This document shows positions 8,344-19,105 of a stretch of DNA of 64,000 nt, in pieces (the first letter of the stretch is position 1; each line of letters opens with the position of its first letter). A program made the translations under genes and the position numbers. The stretch is from Nitratireductor arenosus (GTDB taxonomy: Bacteria; Pseudomonadota; Alphaproteobacteria; Rhizobiales; Rhizobiaceae): assembly GCF_009742725.1 (NCBI RefSeq), contig NZ_WPHG01000004.1, forward strand, positions 417,371 through 481,370, given 5' to 3'. A model generated the notes under the pieces. The model saw only the letters and a program-made list of their open reading frames with translations, had not been told where the DNA came from and ran no database searches.

Positions 8344-10488
8344 TCAGTGCGCCAGGACGGCGAGCAGCAGCAGGGCGACGATGTTGGTGATCTTGATGGC
8401 CGGGTTGACGGCCGGGCCGGCAGTGTCCTTGTAGGGATCGCCGACCGTGTCACCGGTGACGGAGGCCTTGTGCGCGTCGGAGCCCTTTTCGTGCTTGACG
8501 CCATCCTTGTCGACGAAGCCGTCCTCAAAGCTCTTCTTTGCGTTGTCCCAGGCACCGCCGCCTGACGTCATCGAAATGGCGACAAACAGGCCATTGACGA
8601 TAACGCCCAACAGCGAGGCACCGAGCGCGGCAAAAGCCGACGCCTTGGAGCCCGAGATCAGGTAGACGCCGAAATAGACCACGAGCGGCGCCAGAACCGG
8701 CAACAGCGACGGGATGATCATTTCCTTGATCGCTGCCTTGGTGAGCAGATCGACGGCGCGCGCATAGTTCGGCTTGGATGTGCCTTTCATGATGCCCGGA
8801 TCGTCGCGGAACTGTCTGCGCACTTCCTCCACAATCGAGCCTGCAGCGCGGCCGACCGCGGTCATGGCGATGCCGCCGAACAGATACGGGATCAGGCCGC
8901 CGAAGATCAGGCCGGCAACCACGTAGGGATTGGACAGCGAGAACGAGACGTCGCCCATATCGGCAAAATAGGGGAAGGTCGCGCTGTTGGCGGCGAAATA
9001 TTCCAGATCGTAGGAATAGGCCGCAAACAACACCAGGGCGCCGAGGCCGGCCGAGCCGATCGCGTAACCCTTGGTGACCGCCTTGGTGGTGTTGCCGACC
9101 GCGTCGAGCGCGTCGGTGGTCTGGCGCACTTCCGGCGGCAGGTCCGCCATTTCGGCGATGCCACCGGCATTGTCGGTGACCGGGCCGAACGCGTCGAGCG
9201 CGACGATCATGCCGGCGAGGCCGAGCATGGTGGTGACCGCGATCGCGGTGCCGAACAGGCCGGCAAGCTGGAAGGTCGAGATAATGCCGGCAATGATCAC
9301 GATGGCGGGCAGCGCTGTCGCCTCAAGCGAGACGGCCAGGCCCTGGATGACATTGGTACCGTGGCCGGTGACCGACGCCTGAGCGATCGAATTCACCGGG
9401 CGCTTGTTGGTACCGGTGTAATATTCGGTGATCACCACGATCAGCCCGGTCACCAAGAGGCCGACGATGCCGCACAGGAACAGGCTGGTGCCGTTGACGG
9501 TCGTGCCGTCGGCGAGGGTGATGTCGTTCCAGCCGATCGTCAGCGAGGTGGCCGCGCCGATGCCGATCACGGTCAGCAGACCGGTCACGATCAGGCCCTT
9601 GTACAGCGCGCCCATGATCGAGCCGTTGGCGCCGAGCTTGACGAAGAAGGTGCCGATCACCGACGTGATGATGCAGGCACCGCAGATCGCCAGCGGATAA
9701 AGCATGACGCTGCCCAGAACCTCGGTGCCGCCGAAGAAGATGGCGCCGAGAACCATGGTGGCGACGACCGTCACCGCATAGGTTTCGAACAGGTCGGCGG
9801 CCATGCCGGCGCAGTCGCCGACATTGTCGCCGACATTGTCGGCGATCGTGGCCGGGTTGCGCGGATCGTCCTCCGGGATACCAGCTTCCACCTTGCCGAC
9901 TAGGTCGCCGCCGACATCCGCACCCTTGGTGAAGATGCCGCCGCCGAGGCGGGCGAAGATCGAGATCAACGAGGCGCCGAAACCGAGCGAGACCAGGGCG
10001 TCGATGACGGCGCGGTCGGACGGCGCGTGGCCCATCGGGCCGATCAGCACGTAATAATAGACGGCAACGCCGAGAAGGGCGAGGCCGGCGACGAGCATGC
10101 CGGTGATAGCGCCGGATTTGAACGCGACGTCGAGGCCGGCGGCCAGGCTGTTGGAGGCGGCCTGGGCGGTGCGCACATTGGCGCGGACCGAAACATGCAT
10201 GCCGATGAAACCGGCGGCGCCCGACAGGACGGCCCCGATCAGGAAGCCGATAGCGGCCGCACCCGACAACAGCCACCAGGCCAACAGGAATACGACGACC
10301 CCGACGATCGCGATGGTGGTGTATTGTCGGCTCAGATAAGCCTGCGCGCCCTCCCGAATAGCGCCGGCGATTTCCTGCATGCGCTCATTGCCCTGGTCGG
10401 CCGCAAGGACCGATTGCGTCGCCCAGATGGCGTACAGGACAGAAAGAAGGCCGCAGGCGATGACGATATAAAGTATTGTCACTGCCAA
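8344..10488 (-). CDS. hppA: Membrane-bound proton-translocating pyrophosphatase (K+-independent type)
   Basis: A 714-residue protein with about 16 membrane helices that couples PPi hydrolysis to proton pumping. The catalytic loop [20 protein letters not shown] and the Asp-rich [20 protein letters not shown] are present, as is the conserved C-terminal [17 protein letters not shown]. In [10 protein letters not shown] (about residue 480) a Lys takes the place of the Ala found in K+-dependent enzymes, so this should be the K+-independent H+ pump. A promoter lies about 90 bp upstream. It recovers energy from PPi released in biosynthesis. Confidence 0.97.
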   Translation of the reverse strand: MAVTILYIVIACGLLSVLYAIWATQSVLAADQGNERMQEIAGAIREGAQAYLSRQYTTIAIVGVVVFLLAWWLLSGAAAIGFLIGAVLSGAAGFIGMHVSVRANVRTAQAASNSLAAGLDVAFKSGAITGMLVAGLALLGVAVYYYVLIGPMGHAPSDRAVIDALVSLGFGASLISIFARLGGGIFTKGADVGGDLVGKVEAGIPEDDPRNPATIADNVGDNVGDCAGMAADLFETYAVTVVATMVLGAIFFGGTEVLGSVMLYPLAICGACIITSVIGTFFVKLGANGSIMGALYKGLIVTGLLTVIGIGAATSLTIGWNDITLADGTTVNGTSLFLCGIVGLLVTGLIVVITEYYTGTNKRPVNSIAQASVTGHGTNVIQGLAVSLEATALPAIVIIAGIISTFQLAGLFGTAIAVTTMLGLAGMIVALDAFGPVTDNAGGIAEMADLPPEVRQTTDALDAVGNTTKAVTKGYAIGSAGLGALVLFAAYSYDLEYFAANSATFPYFADMGDVSFSLSNPYVVAGLIFGGLIPYLFGGIAMTAVGRAAGSIVEEVRRQFRDDPGIMKGTSKPNYARAVDLLTKAAIKEMIIPSLLPVLAPLVVYFGVYLISGSKASAFAALGASLLGVIVNGLFVAISMTSGGGAWDNAKKSFEDGFVDKDGVKHEKGSDAHKASVTGDTVGDPYKDTAGPAVNPAIKITNIVALLLLAVLAH

Positions 10489-10881
10489 TTTCCTCGAGTT
10501 TGGCCCGGAAGAACCCCTCCCCGGGCCGTTGAAGGAAGATCGGTCCCTGCCGAGACATGGCGGATTCCGACCAGTCGCCGCGGCTTATGCGAAACGGCTG
10601 GGGCAACGTCAAGGTTTTGTTAAAGTTTTGCCCGGCTTTCGCCATGAAAGCGGAGCGGAAAGGTGAAGGTTTTGCACCCAGCGTGCAACACAACGCGGCA
10701 AATACCGCCCGGGCCGGGCGATGGAACGGTTTTCAATAAAAGCCGACCGGCGCGCCCGACGCGAAAACCGCCTCGTGACGGATCACAGCCATGGCTAGGG
10801 CCGGTCACCGGCGCCGGTCGGACGCACAAAACACGACACGGTCGCGCGGCGCGCGGCGCGCGGCGACAAGGGGCCGATTCG
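10489..10881. other. Intergenic region upstream of hppA (393 bp)
   Basis: No gene is visible. The left part carries the hppA promoter and leader. The right part is very GC-rich with a CGCGCGG-type simple repeat near 10841-10866 and a GGCCGGTCACCGGC-like pair near 10800; neither is followed by a T run. Confidence 0.6.
10584..10612 (-). promoter_or_regulatory. Sigma70-type promoter of hppA
   Basis: On the minus strand TTGACG (10612-10607) and CATAAG (10589-10584) are separated by exactly 17 bp. Transcription would start near 10577, leaving a leader of about 90 nt before the hppA ATG. Confidence 0.55.
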
Positions 10882-12093
10882 TCAGGCGGGCGCCTTGCGC
10901 CGCGCCGAAACGACAAGCACCGCGAGAGCGCCGATACACACGAAGACGCCCGGGAAGATGATCCAGTTGAGCATGTCCCAACCCCACGCGTTGTACACCT
11001 GCCCCGACATCAGCGATGCGAAGGCGACCGAGCCGAACAGCAGGAAGTCGTGAACGCCCTGGACCTTGCCCTTCTCGGCATCGGTATAGGTTTCCGACAC
11101 CATGGCGGTCGCGCCGATGAAGCCGAAATTCCAGCCGACGCCAAGCAGAATCAGCGCGCTCCAGAACTGCCACAGCGCGATGCCCGACAGCGCCACGATA
11201 GCGCAGCCGACGAGCAGGATCAGACCGGTCGCCACGATCGTCTCCTTGCCGAAACGGGCGATCAGCCGGCCGGTGAAAAAGCTCGGTGCGAACATGGCCA
11301 TGACATGCCAGGAAATGCCGAGCGCAGCTTCGTCGGGCGAAAAGCCGCAACCAACCATGGCAAGCGGCGCGCCGGTCATGACAAAACTCATCAACGCGTA
11401 GGAACCGACCGCGCACAACAACGCGACCATGAAGCGCGGCTGCGCGAGGATTTCGCCCAGCGGGCGTACCGGCGCGTCCGTCTGCGCCGAGGCAACGGCC
11501 TGCCGATCATGCAGGCGCAGGAAGGACAGGATCACGGCGCCGAGCGCGGCCAGGCCGATCACGGCGGCGAACGAGCCGGCGAACATGACCGGGGCAAACA
11601 GGCTACGGGTAAAGATGACGACTTGCGGCCCGACGATCGCCATCACGACACCGCCGGCAAGCACGGTGGAGATCGCCCGCGCCTTGAACTGGGAGGGGGC
11701 ATTGTCGGCGGCGGCGAAGCGGTATTGCTGGACCGACGCGCCGCCGAAGCCGATGATCAGCAGCCCCAAGGAAAACAGCCAGAAATCGCCGCGAAACAGG
11801 GCGAAGGTGGCGAGCGCGCCGCCAAGCGCGGTCGCCAGGGTGCCGGAGAGAAAGCCGTTGCGCTGGCCGAAACGGCGCACGAGCCAGGCGAGCGGCAAGG
11901 CACCGAGCGCGACGCCGACCGTATAGGCTGTGACCGGCGCGGTGGCGAGCGACTTGTCGGCGCCGAGAAGATAGTGACCGGCCAGTCCGCCGATCGAAAT
12001 CGAAACCGGGGCGGCGGCACCGACAATCGCATTGGACGCGGCCAGGATGAGCGCGGTGCGGCGCGCTTCGCGCGCCTGCGTTTCCACCGTCAT
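10882..12093 (-). CDS. Major facilitator superfamily transporter
   Basis: A 403-residue protein beginning [12 protein letters not shown], with 12 predicted helices in two six-helix halves. The A-like motif LAWLVRRFGQRNGFLSGTLA sits between helices 2 and 3 and a second copy TGRLIARFGKETIV between helices 8 and 9. There is no signal to the substrate; the family covers sugar, drug and metabolite permeases. Its ATG overlaps the nusB stop by one base (TGATG), so it is translationally coupled to nusB. The chosen start avoids a long upstream extension that only shadows nusB. Confidence 0.88.
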   Translation of the reverse strand: MTVETQAREARRTALILAASNAIVGAAAPVSISIGGLAGHYLLGADKSLATAPVTAYTVGVALGALPLAWLVRRFGQRNGFLSGTLATALGGALATFALFRGDFWLFSLGLLIIGFGGASVQQYRFAAADNAPSQFKARAISTVLAGGVVMAIVGPQVVIFTRSLFAPVMFAGSFAAVIGLAALGAVILSFLRLHDRQAVASAQTDAPVRPLGEILAQPRFMVALLCAVGSYALMSFVMTGAPLAMVGCGFSPDEAALGISWHVMAMFAPSFFTGRLIARFGKETIVATGLILLVGCAIVALSGIALWQFWSALILLGVGWNFGFIGATAMVSETYTDAEKGKVQGVHDFLLFGSVAFASLMSGQVYNAWGWDMLNWIIFPGVFVCIGALAVLVVSARRKAPA

Positions 12094-12590
12094 CAGGCGC
12101 CCCTTCCCCGACCTTCGCCGCGCAGGCGTCGCGAGACCCGGTCCAGCACCGCGTTGACCAGCTTCGGTTCCTCCTCCGCGTAGAAGGCCTTGGCGATATC
12201 GACATACTCCGACACGATGACGGCGACCGGCACGTCTGCGCGTTTCATCAACTCGAAAACCGCCGCCCGCAGGATGGCGCGCAAAGTCGTATCCAGGCGC
12301 GACAGCGGCCAGTCCTCGGTCAGAGCCTGGCGGATCACAGGGTCGACCGTCTTCTGGTTTTCCACGACGCCGGCCAGAATGGCCCGGAACCATTGCGGAT
12401 CGGCCTCGCGGTAAAGCGCGCCGTCGAGTTCCTTGCCAAGACGAAAGGATTCATATTCGGCCGTGGTTTCCAGCAGGCCGCTGCCGGCGACGTCCATCTG
12501 GTACAGCGCCTGAACGGCGGCGAGCCGAGCCGAGCCGCGCTTGTTGGCGGGACGCGTCTGTGGTCGCCCATTGTCGGCCGGAGCGGTCAC
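12093..12590 (-). CDS. nusB: Transcription antitermination factor NusB
   Basis: A 165-residue all-helical RNA-binding protein: the N-terminal [20 protein letters not shown], then [20 protein letters not shown] and the C-terminal [20 protein letters not shown] with [13 protein letters not shown]. With NusE it binds boxA in rRNA leaders and promotes antitermination. It lies 2 bp after ribH, the usual ribH-nusB pair, and overlaps the MFS gene that follows. Confidence 0.97.
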   Translation of the reverse strand: MTAPADNGRPQTRPANKRGSARLAAVQALYQMDVAGSGLLETTAEYESFRLGKELDGALYREADPQWFRAILAGVVENQKTVDPVIRQALTEDWPLSRLDTTLRAILRAAVFELMKRADVPVAVIVSEYVDIAKAFYAEEEPKLVNAVLDRVSRRLRGEGRGRGA

Positions 12591-12592
12591 GA

Positions 12593-13048
12593 TCAGGCTC
12601 CGAGCCTTTCACGCACGGCGACCATGGTCAGCGCCGCGCGCGCGGCGAAACCGCCCTTGTCGCCTTCCGAACGCTTGGCGCGCGCCCAGGCCTGTTCTTC
12701 GTTTTCGACGGTGAGAATGCCGTTGCCGATCGCGATCGATTCCTCAACCGCGAGGCGCGTTAGCGCGCGCGAGGATTCGTTGGCCACGATCTCGAAATGA
12801 TAGGTCTCGCCACGTATGACACAGCCCAGCGCGACGAAGCCGTCATAATCGGCGCCGGTGCCTTCGCCGGCATCGAGCGCGAAGGCGATCACGGCGGGAA
12901 CCTCGAGCGCCCCGGGCACGGTGACGACATCGTAGGTGGCGCCGGCCTCCTCGCACGCCGCCTTGGCGCCCTCGAGAAGCGCATCGGAAATCCGGTCGTA
13001 GAAGCGCGCTTCGACGATCAGCAGATGTTTTTTCCTGGAAGCGCTCAT
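12593..13048 (-). CDS. ribH: 6,7-dimethyl-8-ribityllumazine synthase
   Basis: A 151-residue lumazine synthase that condenses the ribityl pyrimidine with dihydroxybutanone phosphate in riboflavin synthesis. Seen are the substrate-binding [15 protein letters not shown] (about 45-59), [20 protein letters not shown] (about 75-94), which includes the catalytic His, and the C-terminal helix. Alphaproteobacteria often carry a second decameric homologue; this one has the RibH1-like length and nusB context. Confidence 0.96.
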   Translation of the reverse strand: MSASRKKHLLIVEARFYDRISDALLEGAKAACEEAGATYDVVTVPGALEVPAVIAFALDAGEGTGADYDGFVALGCVIRGETYHFEIVANESSRALTRLAVEESIAIGNGILTVENEEQAWARAKRSEGDKGGFAARAALTMVAVRERLGA

Positions 13049-13165
13049 GGGTCTCTCCGAGTAAGCGGGTCACTTAGGCCGAACGGCGATGGCACGCAAG
13101 CGCGAGTTTGCCGGCCAGCCGGTCCCGGCAATCATTAGACACGAACTGCCGTTGTCGGCCGGCCC

Positions 13166-13185
13166 GGCGCAAGTTTATTTGCGCC
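13166..13185. other. Hairpin between ribE and ribH
   Basis: A perfect 7-bp inverted repeat GGCGCAA / TTGCGCC with a 6-nt AT-rich loop, downstream of ribE and upstream of ribH. It lacks a following T run on the minus strand, so it is at best a weak terminator or an mRNA-stabilising hairpin. Confidence 0.45.
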
Positions 13186-13210
13186 ATGCGGATCGATGGC
13201 GGACCGAGCC

Positions 13211-13828
13211 CTAAACGTCTTCGTGCGCAGCCTCGGCCAGCCGCGCAGCGTAACGCGCCATCGTGTCGATCTCCAGGTTGACATGGTCGCCAACCTGGCG
13301 CTCACCCCAGGTGGTGACGACGAGCGAATGGTGGATCAGGAGCACGTCGAAATGCGTGCCCTCCACCCGGTTCACGGTCAGCGACGTACCGTCGAGCGCG
13401 ACCGATCCCTTGGGCGCAATGAACCGCGCCAGTGCGCGCGGCGCCTCCAGGGTGAAGCGGACCGCGTCGCCCTCGTCCTTTCGGGCCACGATCTCGGCGA
13501 GGCCGTCGACATGGCCCGACACGATATGGCCGCCGAGCTCGTCGCCGAGCTTCAGTGCGCGTTCGAGATTGAGCCGACTGTGCTCGCGCCAGTCAGCCAC
13601 CGTCGTCAGCCGCAACGCCTCCTCCCACGCCTCGACCTCGAACCAGCGCGCGTTCGATCCCTGATCTGGCAGCGCCACCACCGTCAGGCAGACGCCCGCG
13701 CAGGCGATCGAGGCGCCGATCTCGATCGTGGCCGGATCATAGGCGGTCTCGATGCGGATGCGCCGGCCCTCCGCAAGCGGGCGTATCCCCGTCACCCGGC
13801 CGATATCGCTGACGATCCCGGTAAACAT
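13211..13828 (-). CDS. ribE: Riboflavin synthase, alpha chain
   Basis: A 205-residue protein made of two repeated lumazine-binding halves. The first starts MFTGIVSDIGRV and contains SIACAGVCLTVV; the second contains SGHVDGLAEIV and ALDGTSLTVNRVEGTHFDV. It dismutates two lumazines to riboflavin and the pyrimidine. It starts one base after the ribD stop. No FMN riboswitch fold is recognisable upstream of ribD or ribE, so control is not evident. Confidence 0.97.
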   Translation of the reverse strand: MFTGIVSDIGRVTGIRPLAEGRRIRIETAYDPATIEIGASIACAGVCLTVVALPDQGSNARWFEVEAWEEALRLTTVADWREHSRLNLERALKLGDELGGHIVSGHVDGLAEIVARKDEGDAVRFTLEAPRALARFIAPKGSVALDGTSLTVNRVEGTHFDVLLIHHSLVVTTWGERQVGDHVNLEIDTMARYAARLAEAAHEDV

Positions 13829-14959
13829 CTACGCCGTCCTCACAAGTTCGATGCATTCGTCCGGGCCGAAACGCGCACGGCGCAGGACACGGAACCCCTC
13901 GGGCAGCGTGTCGCGGTCGAACGGCGCAGCAATGCCGCCCGCGCCGATCGCCTCCGGCCCGGTGAACAGCACGATCCGGTCGACCAGCCGCTCGGCCAAA
14001 AACCCCTTGGCGGTGTTGGCGCCGCCTTCGACCATCACGCTCGACATGCCCTGGGCGGCCAGATCCTCCAAAAGCTCCGGCAACGCGACCGCGCCGTCAA
14101 ACTCCTCGGTGGCGAGCAGGCCCACGCCGGCCCGCGCCAGCGCCTGGCGCCGCGCCTCGGGCGCCGAGGCGCAGGCGGCGACCAGAACCGGAACCCGCGC
14201 GGCCTGCGCGACCAGCTTCGAGGTTACGGGAAGGCGCGCGCCGCTATCAAGCACGATGCGCACAGGCGAGCGGTCCTCCAATCCGGGCAGTCGGCAGGTC
14301 AGTTCGGGGTCGTCGGCGATCGCGGTGCCGATACCGATCAAGACGGTGTCGGCCTCGGCACGCATCAGATGGACCTGTGCGCGCGCGACAGGACCGGTGA
14401 TCGGCACCTGGCCCTGCCCAGCGCGGCCGATCATGCCGTCGGAAGAAACCGCCAGCTTCAGAATCACTTCCGGACGTTTTTTCATGGAACGCATGAGATA
14501 GCCGGCCATGACGTCGCCGGCCCGATCGGCCAGAACGGCCTCGACGACCTCAACGCCTGCGGCGCGCAACATGGCGTATCCCTTGCCCGAAACGCGCGGG
14601 TCAGGATCGGTCGAGGCGCCGACGACGCGCCCGACCCCGGCGGCGATCAAGGCCGAGGCGCAGGGCGGCGTGCGGCCATGATGGGCGCAGGGCTCGAGCG
14701 TGACATAGGCGGTCGCCCCGCGCGCCCGCTCGCCGGCCTCGGCCAGCGCCTCGGTCTCGGCATGGGGCCGCCCGCCGCGCGCGGTCACCCCGCGGCCGAC
14801 AATCACTGGACTGTTGCCCTCATCGGCGACGATCAGGGTTCCGACCGAGGGATTGGTGGCGGTGAGGCCGAGATTGCGGCGCGACAGCCGGATCGCGGCC
14901 GCCATGAAACGCCGGTCGAGCGCGGCCTGATCCCTGCCGGCGGAGGACGGCGTCGTCAC
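13829..14959 (-). CDS. ribD: Bifunctional riboflavin biosynthesis protein RibD (deaminase/reductase)
   Basis: A 376-residue two-domain enzyme. The N-terminal deaminase carries zinc ligands in [12 protein letters not shown] and [17 protein letters not shown] (about residues 60-105). The C-terminal reductase domain starts near residue 150 ([16 protein letters not shown]) and has the NADPH-binding [20 protein letters not shown]. It converts the GTP cyclohydrolase II product in two steps. The gene overlaps nrdR by 4 bp (ATGA) and abuts ribE, forming nrdR-ribD-ribE. Confidence 0.97.
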   Translation of the reverse strand: MTTPSSAGRDQAALDRRFMAAAIRLSRRNLGLTATNPSVGTLIVADEGNSPVIVGRGVTARGGRPHAETEALAEAGERARGATAYVTLEPCAHHGRTPPCASALIAAGVGRVVGASTDPDPRVSGKGYAMLRAAGVEVVEAVLADRAGDVMAGYLMRSMKKRPEVILKLAVSSDGMIGRAGQGQVPITGPVARAQVHLMRAEADTVLIGIGTAIADDPELTCRLPGLEDRSPVRIVLDSGARLPVTSKLVAQAARVPVLVAACASAPEARRQALARAGVGLLATEEFDGAVALPELLEDLAAQGMSSVMVEGGANTAKGFLAERLVDRIVLFTGPEAIGAGGIAAPFDRDTLPEGFRVLRRARFGPDECIELVRTA

Positions 14960-15426
14960 GGATCGCGGGCGACTTCCTCGCCGCCCAATTCGCCGAGCAG
15001 TTCGTGAAAATCCTTCGCCTCGCGGAAATTGCGATAGACGGAGGCAAAGCGCACATAAGCGACATCGTCGAGCGATTTCAGCGCTTCCATGACGAGCCGG
15101 CCGATCTGGTCGGAGGCGATCTCGGTCTCGCCGGAACTTTCAAGCTGGCGCACGATGCCGGAGACAGCGCGCTCGATCCGCTCCGGCTCGACATTGCGTT
15201 TCCTGAGCGCGATGTCGAAGGAGCGGATCAGCTTGTCGCGGTCGAACGGCACCTTGCGGCCGGATCGCTTGACCACCACGAGGTCGCGAAGCTGCACCCG
15301 CTCGAACGTGGTGAAGCGCCCGCCGCAATCCGGGCAGACGCGGCGCCGCCGGATCACTGCGCCGTCCTCGGCCGGACGGGAATCCTTCACGGCCGTGTCT
15401 TCAGACTGGCAATAGGGGCAACGCAT
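14956..15426 (-). CDS. nrdR: Transcriptional repressor NrdR
   Basis: A 156-residue regulator of ribonucleotide reductase genes. The zinc ribbon is [17 protein letters not shown] with [14 protein letters not shown] (four cysteines), followed by an ATP-cone domain ([20 protein letters not shown]). It senses ATP/dATP and binds NrdR boxes; no such boxes were found in this window. It sits 38 bp downstream of glyA in the common glyA-nrdR-ribD order and overlaps ribD. Confidence 0.97.
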   Translation of the reverse strand: MRCPYCQSEDTAVKDSRPAEDGAVIRRRRVCPDCGGRFTTFERVQLRDLVVVKRSGRKVPFDRDKLIRSFDIALRKRNVEPERIERAVSGIVRQLESSGETEIASDQIGRLVMEALKSLDDVAYVRFASVYRNFREAKDFHELLGELGGEEVARDP

Positions 15427-15464
15427 CGCGATCCCTCGTCGTGGTCGTTGGCAGCAGGCTGACG

Positions 15465-16778
15465 TCAGCCCATATAGGGATAGAGCGGGAACCTTTCGGT
15501 CAGTGCAATCACCTTGTCCTTGACCGCAGCTTCCACGGCCGCGTTGCCGTCGTCGGAATTCGACGTCTTGAGACCGTCCAGCACCTCGGCGATCAGACTG
15601 CCGATCTCGCGGAACTCGGCCTGGCCAAAGCCGCGCGTGGTGCCGGCGGGCGTACCCAGCCGGATGCCCGAGGTGACAAAAGGCTTTTCCGGGTCGAAGG
15701 GAATGCCGTTCTTGTTGCAGGTTATGTTGGCGCGGCCCAGAGCGGCCTCGGCGCGCTTGCCGGTGGCGTTCTTGGGCCGGAGATCGACCAGCATCAAATG
15801 GTTGTCGGTGCCGCCCGAGACAATGTCGAGCCCGGTCTCCTTGAGGCTCGCGGCGAGCGCCTTGGCGTTGGCAGCAACCTCGCGTGCATAGGTCTTGAAC
15901 TCGGGTTGCAGCGCCTCGCGGAAGGCGACCGCCTTGGCGGCGATGACATGCATCAGCGGCCCGCCCTGCAGGCCCGGGAACACGGCGGAGTTCACCTTTT
16001 TCGCAACCGCCTCGTCATTGGTCAGGATCATGCCGCCGCGCGGCCCGCGCAGCGATTTGTGGGTGGTGGTGGTCACGACATGGGCATGCGGCACCGGCGA
16101 GGGATGCACGCCGGCGGCGACGAGGCCGGCAATATGGGCCATGTCGACCATCAACCAGGCGCCGACCGCGTCGGCGATCTCGCGGAAACGCTTCCAGTCC
16201 CAGAAACGCGAATAGGCGGTGCCGCCGGCCAGGATCAGCTTGGGTTTGTGTTCATGCGCCAGACGCTCGACCTCGTCCATGTCGAGCAGATGGTCGTCTT
16301 CGCGCACGCCGTAGGAGACGACGTTGAACCATTTTCCCGACATGTTGACCGGCGAGCCGTGCGTGAGATGGCCGCCCGAATTCAGGTCGAGGCCCATGAA
16401 CGTATCGCCGGGCTGCAGCAGGGCCAGAAACACGGCCTGGTTCATCTGCGACCCGGAATTGGGCTGCACATTGGCGAACTGACAGCCGAAAAGCTGTTTG
16501 GCGCGCTCGATGGCCAGTTCCTCGGCGATGTCGACGAACTGACAGCCGCCATAATAGCGCTTGCCCGGATAGCCCTCGGCATATTTGTTGGTCATGATCG
16601 AGCCCTGCGCCTCGAGCACCGCCCTGCTGACGATGTTTTCCGAGGCGATCAGCTCGATCTCGTGGCGCTGGCGACCGAGTTCCTTGCCGATCGCGCCGAA
16701 GATTTCAGGATCAACGTCCGCGAGCGGGCTGTTGAAGAAGCTGTCGGCAGCGGGCGATACGGCAGTGGCAGTAGCCAT
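15465..16778 (-). CDS. glyA: Serine hydroxymethyltransferase
   Basis: A 437-residue PLP enzyme interconverting serine and glycine with tetrahydrofolate, the main one-carbon source. The PLP lysine lies in [16 protein letters not shown] (about residue 240); [20 protein letters not shown] and [19 protein letters not shown] are the conserved N-terminal blocks. Length is usual for the family. It leads the glyA-nrdR-ribD-ribE row. The roughly 235 bp upstream hold its promoter and the terminator of the L,D-transpeptidase gene. Confidence 0.98.
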   Translation of the reverse strand: MATATAVSPAADSFFNSPLADVDPEIFGAIGKELGRQRHEIELIASENIVSRAVLEAQGSIMTNKYAEGYPGKRYYGGCQFVDIAEELAIERAKQLFGCQFANVQPNSGSQMNQAVFLALLQPGDTFMGLDLNSGGHLTHGSPVNMSGKWFNVVSYGVREDDHLLDMDEVERLAHEHKPKLILAGGTAYSRFWDWKRFREIADAVGAWLMVDMAHIAGLVAAGVHPSPVPHAHVVTTTTHKSLRGPRGGMILTNDEAVAKKVNSAVFPGLQGGPLMHVIAAKAVAFREALQPEFKTYAREVAANAKALAASLKETGLDIVSGGTDNHLMLVDLRPKNATGKRAEAALGRANITCNKNGIPFDPEKPFVTSGIRLGTPAGTTRGFGQAEFREIGSLIAEVLDGLKTSNSDDGNAAVEAAVKDKVIALTERFPLYPYMG

Positions 16779-16957
16779 AATGAACGGTCCTCATGTCGAG
16801 ATGGTCCAGGATGAGCGGGCGCATTAACACACTTCGCGGCGGGCTTCCACGCGGCCGGCGCGAAATTTGCCTGGCGCGATCGCAACGGCCGGATCGTGAG
16901 CGCATGGGTGGCCCGGGCATGGGATCACGCAGGCGAGAAACGGGACAACGCGTGCAC

Positions 16958-16988
16958 GAAAAAGACCTCTCCGCACAGTGGAGAGGTC
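16958..16988 (-). terminator. Terminator of the L,D-transpeptidase gene
   Basis: A 9-bp perfect stem GACCTCTCC / GGAGAGGTC with a 7-nt loop, followed on the minus strand by TTTTTC. It lies 27 bp past the transpeptidase stop. Confidence 0.85.
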
Positions 16989-17015
16989 CCGATCAGACGG
17001 GAAAACCGCCGTTCT

Positions 17016-18272
17016 TTAGAGAGCGGAGGAAATCATCAGTTCATCGACGCCGTCGCGGCCATAAATGTCGTCGCGGAAATGCACCACCTGATCGCCGGTC
17101 GACCAGGCCGAAATGTAGGTGAAATAAACCGGCACAGGGCCGGCCAGAGCCACAGGCGTGCTTTCACCGGTTTTGATGGTCTGCTCGAAACGCTGGCGGT
17201 TCCAGCCATCGGTATCGCGCAGCAGCCAGGTGACGAGATCACGCACGTTCTGGACGCGCACGCAGCCGGACGAATCGAACCGCATGAGCTTGTTGAACAG
17301 CCCCTGCTGCGGGGTGTCGTGCATGTAGACGGCATGCGGGTTGGGGAAATTGATCTTCACCGACGCCATGGCATTGATCTTGCCGGGATCCTGGCGGAAG
17401 CGCAGCTTGGTCGCCTCCTCGGTCGACCAGTCGATGGTGGCCGGATCGACCTCGGCGCCGCCGGGTCCGAGGATGCGGATGCTGTTTTCGGCGAGATAGT
17501 TCGGGTTTTTGCGCACCAGCGGAATGATGTCCCTGCGCACGATCGAGACCGGCGCGTTCCAGTACGGGTTGACGATCACTTCGTTGATCTTGGAATTGAG
17601 GATCGGCGTCTGGCGGTCGATCTTGCCGACGATCGCGGTGTGACGCAGAACGACACGCGAATTCTCGACCGCCTCGATCTGGGCGGCGGGAATATTGACC
17701 ATGACATACCGGTCACCGAGAAAGCCCGACATCGACCGCAGTCGCACAATATTGGTTTCAAGCTGACCGAGCCGCACCGGCGCCGAAACATTCATCGCAG
17801 CGAAGGAGTAGCGGCCAAGCACGCCGTCGGCGGGAAGGCCATGGCGCGACTGGAAGCGCTTGACGGCGGTATCCACGTAGGTGTCGAAGGCCGACGACAT
17901 ACCGGCGCTTTGGGCCAGGTCGCCGGAAATCATCAGCCGGCGGCGCAGCGCCTCGACATCGCGGTCAACCACGCCAAGACGCAGCTTTTTGGTGGCCGGC
18001 ACCATCGGCCAGCCGCCGCGAGACACGATGCTGGCATATTGCGCGACCGCCTGTTCGACATGGCCGACGGTCTGCGGGCTGAGAATCGGCAGATTCGAGG
18101 CCACCTTCTCGCCATTGCTGGCGCGGGCGTCGAACTGATCGTCCCATGCGCCGCGCTTCGGCGACAGGATCAAATCCCGGATGACATCCTGCTGGGCGCG
18201 CGCAGGCACCGTGGTCAGGGACGCGGCGGCCAAGCCCGCGCCAACAAGGAACTTGCGGCGATCCGTCTTCAT
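17016..18272 (-). CDS. Tat-exported L,D-transpeptidase (YcbB/LdtP-like)
   Basis: The 418-residue form starts MKTDRRKFLVGAG, a twin-arginine signal ending near VPARAQQ; an in-frame ATG six codons earlier is possible. A YcbB-type scaffold follows: a peptidoglycan-binding-like segment with RFQSRHGLPADGVLG (about 150-165) and the YkuD catalytic domain with YMHDTPQQGLFNK and SSGCVRVQNV, where His, Ser-Gly-Cys and Arg form the active site. It crosslinks peptidoglycan 3-3 in the periplasm. The neighbouring LdtR-type regulator resembles the pairing described in Liberibacter, where LdtR controls the transpeptidase LdtP. Confidence 0.92.
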   Translation of the reverse strand: MKTDRRKFLVGAGLAAASLTTVPARAQQDVIRDLILSPKRGAWDDQFDARASNGEKVASNLPILSPQTVGHVEQAVAQYASIVSRGGWPMVPATKKLRLGVVDRDVEALRRRLMISGDLAQSAGMSSAFDTYVDTAVKRFQSRHGLPADGVLGRYSFAAMNVSAPVRLGQLETNIVRLRSMSGFLGDRYVMVNIPAAQIEAVENSRVVLRHTAIVGKIDRQTPILNSKINEVIVNPYWNAPVSIVRRDIIPLVRKNPNYLAENSIRILGPGGAEVDPATIDWSTEEATKLRFRQDPGKINAMASVKINFPNPHAVYMHDTPQQGLFNKLMRFDSSGCVRVQNVRDLVTWLLRDTDGWNRQRFEQTIKTGESTPVALAGPVPVYFTYISAWSTGDQVVHFRDDIYGRDGVDELMISSAL

Positions 18273-18460
18273 CGTGCCAGTCAGCCTCATTCGTGTTGTT
18301 CGCGCGCCAAAGACGCGACATCGTCATCAGGGGTCGAGCCTAAAAGCGCGTGGTTAACAAAGCGCCTAACGTCGATCGCGGCCCATGAACCCCGATGTTC
18401 CTACACGAAAGAATATGGCGGCAAGAAGGCCCCGGCGCGACACATATGCGTGAGCGGCCG

Positions 18461-18500
18461 AAAAGACGGCGGCCGGCGCCACGCGCCGGCCCGCCATTTT
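18461..18500 (-). terminator. Terminator downstream of ldtR
   Basis: A long GC-rich hairpin built on GGCGG.CCGGCG / CGCCGG.CCGCC with a short loop, followed on the minus strand by TTTT. It ends 21 bp past the ldtR stop and separates ldtR from the transpeptidase gene. Confidence 0.7.
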
Positions 18501-18520
18501 CAAACCGAGGCGAGGACTGA

Positions 18521-19036
18521 CTACATCCGATAGGCGATCGTGTCGTTCCAGAAACGGTCCAGACGCTGCAGGGCGCGGTTCATCTGGCGGAATTCCTCGA
18601 TATTGATGCCGCCGACCTGCTCGATCGAGCCGATATGGCGATTGTAGAGATTGCCGACGACCTCGGCGATCTCCTGCCCCTTCGGCGTCAAGCTGACCCG
18701 CACCGAGCGACGGTCGACACGCGAACGCTGATGGTTGATGAAGCCGAGATCGACCAGCTTCTTCAAATTGTAGGACACATTCGATCCGAGATAGTAGCCG
18801 CGCGAGCGCAGTTCCCCCGCCGTCAGCTCCGAATTGCCGATGTTGAACAACAACAGCGCCTGGATCGCGTTGATGTCGGAACGGCCGTTACGTTCGAACT
18901 CGTCCTTGATCACATCGAGCAGGCGGCGGTGAAGACGCTCCACCAGCTGCAACGATTCCAGATAGAGCGAACGGATCGCTTCATGTCCCTCGCCTTCGGC
19001 CGGGACGGCCTGCGGGGCCTGTCGTGACTTGATCAT
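18521..19036 (-). CDS. ldtR: MarR-family transcriptional regulator LdtR
   Basis: A 171-residue MarR protein. The winged helix spans about residues 55-115 (LTAGELRSRGYYLGSNVSYN and the wing RSRVDRRSVRVSLTPKGQEI), flanked by dimerisation helices. The sequence and its position directly before an L,D-transpeptidase gene match LdtR, a regulator of cell-wall remodelling and osmotic tolerance in Liberibacter and related rhizobia. The gene has its own terminator, so it is not simply operonic with the transpeptidase gene. A 13-bp palindrome lies about 70 bp upstream of the start. Confidence 0.9.
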   Translation of the reverse strand: MIKSRQAPQAVPAEGEGHEAIRSLYLESLQLVERLHRRLLDVIKDEFERNGRSDINAIQALLLFNIGNSELTAGELRSRGYYLGSNVSYNLKKLVDLGFINHQRSRVDRRSVRVSLTPKGQEIAEVVGNLYNRHIGSIEQVGGINIEEFRQMNRALQRLDRFWNDTIAYRM

Positions 19037-19105
19037 CGTCTTTGCCTCTTGTTTGACGCCCGGTGATTGTTTTTGTTTTCACCTTGGCGTCGACCCTAGC
19101 GCAGA

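Noticed and set aside
10841..10866. CGCGCGG simple repeat as a terminator or origin
   Set aside because: No T run, no AT-rich unwinding element and no DnaA boxes nearby; it is composition-driven.
13196..15007. A 603-codon open frame opposite ribE-ribD
   Set aside because: It lies entirely antisense to well-supported genes, has repeat-like composition rich in Arg/His/Gly, and matches no family. GC-rich third positions keep antisense frames open.
13049..15465. FMN riboswitch upstream of riboflavin genes
   Set aside because: The expected conserved RFN stems were not recognisable in the gaps between glyA, nrdR, ribD, ribE and ribH.
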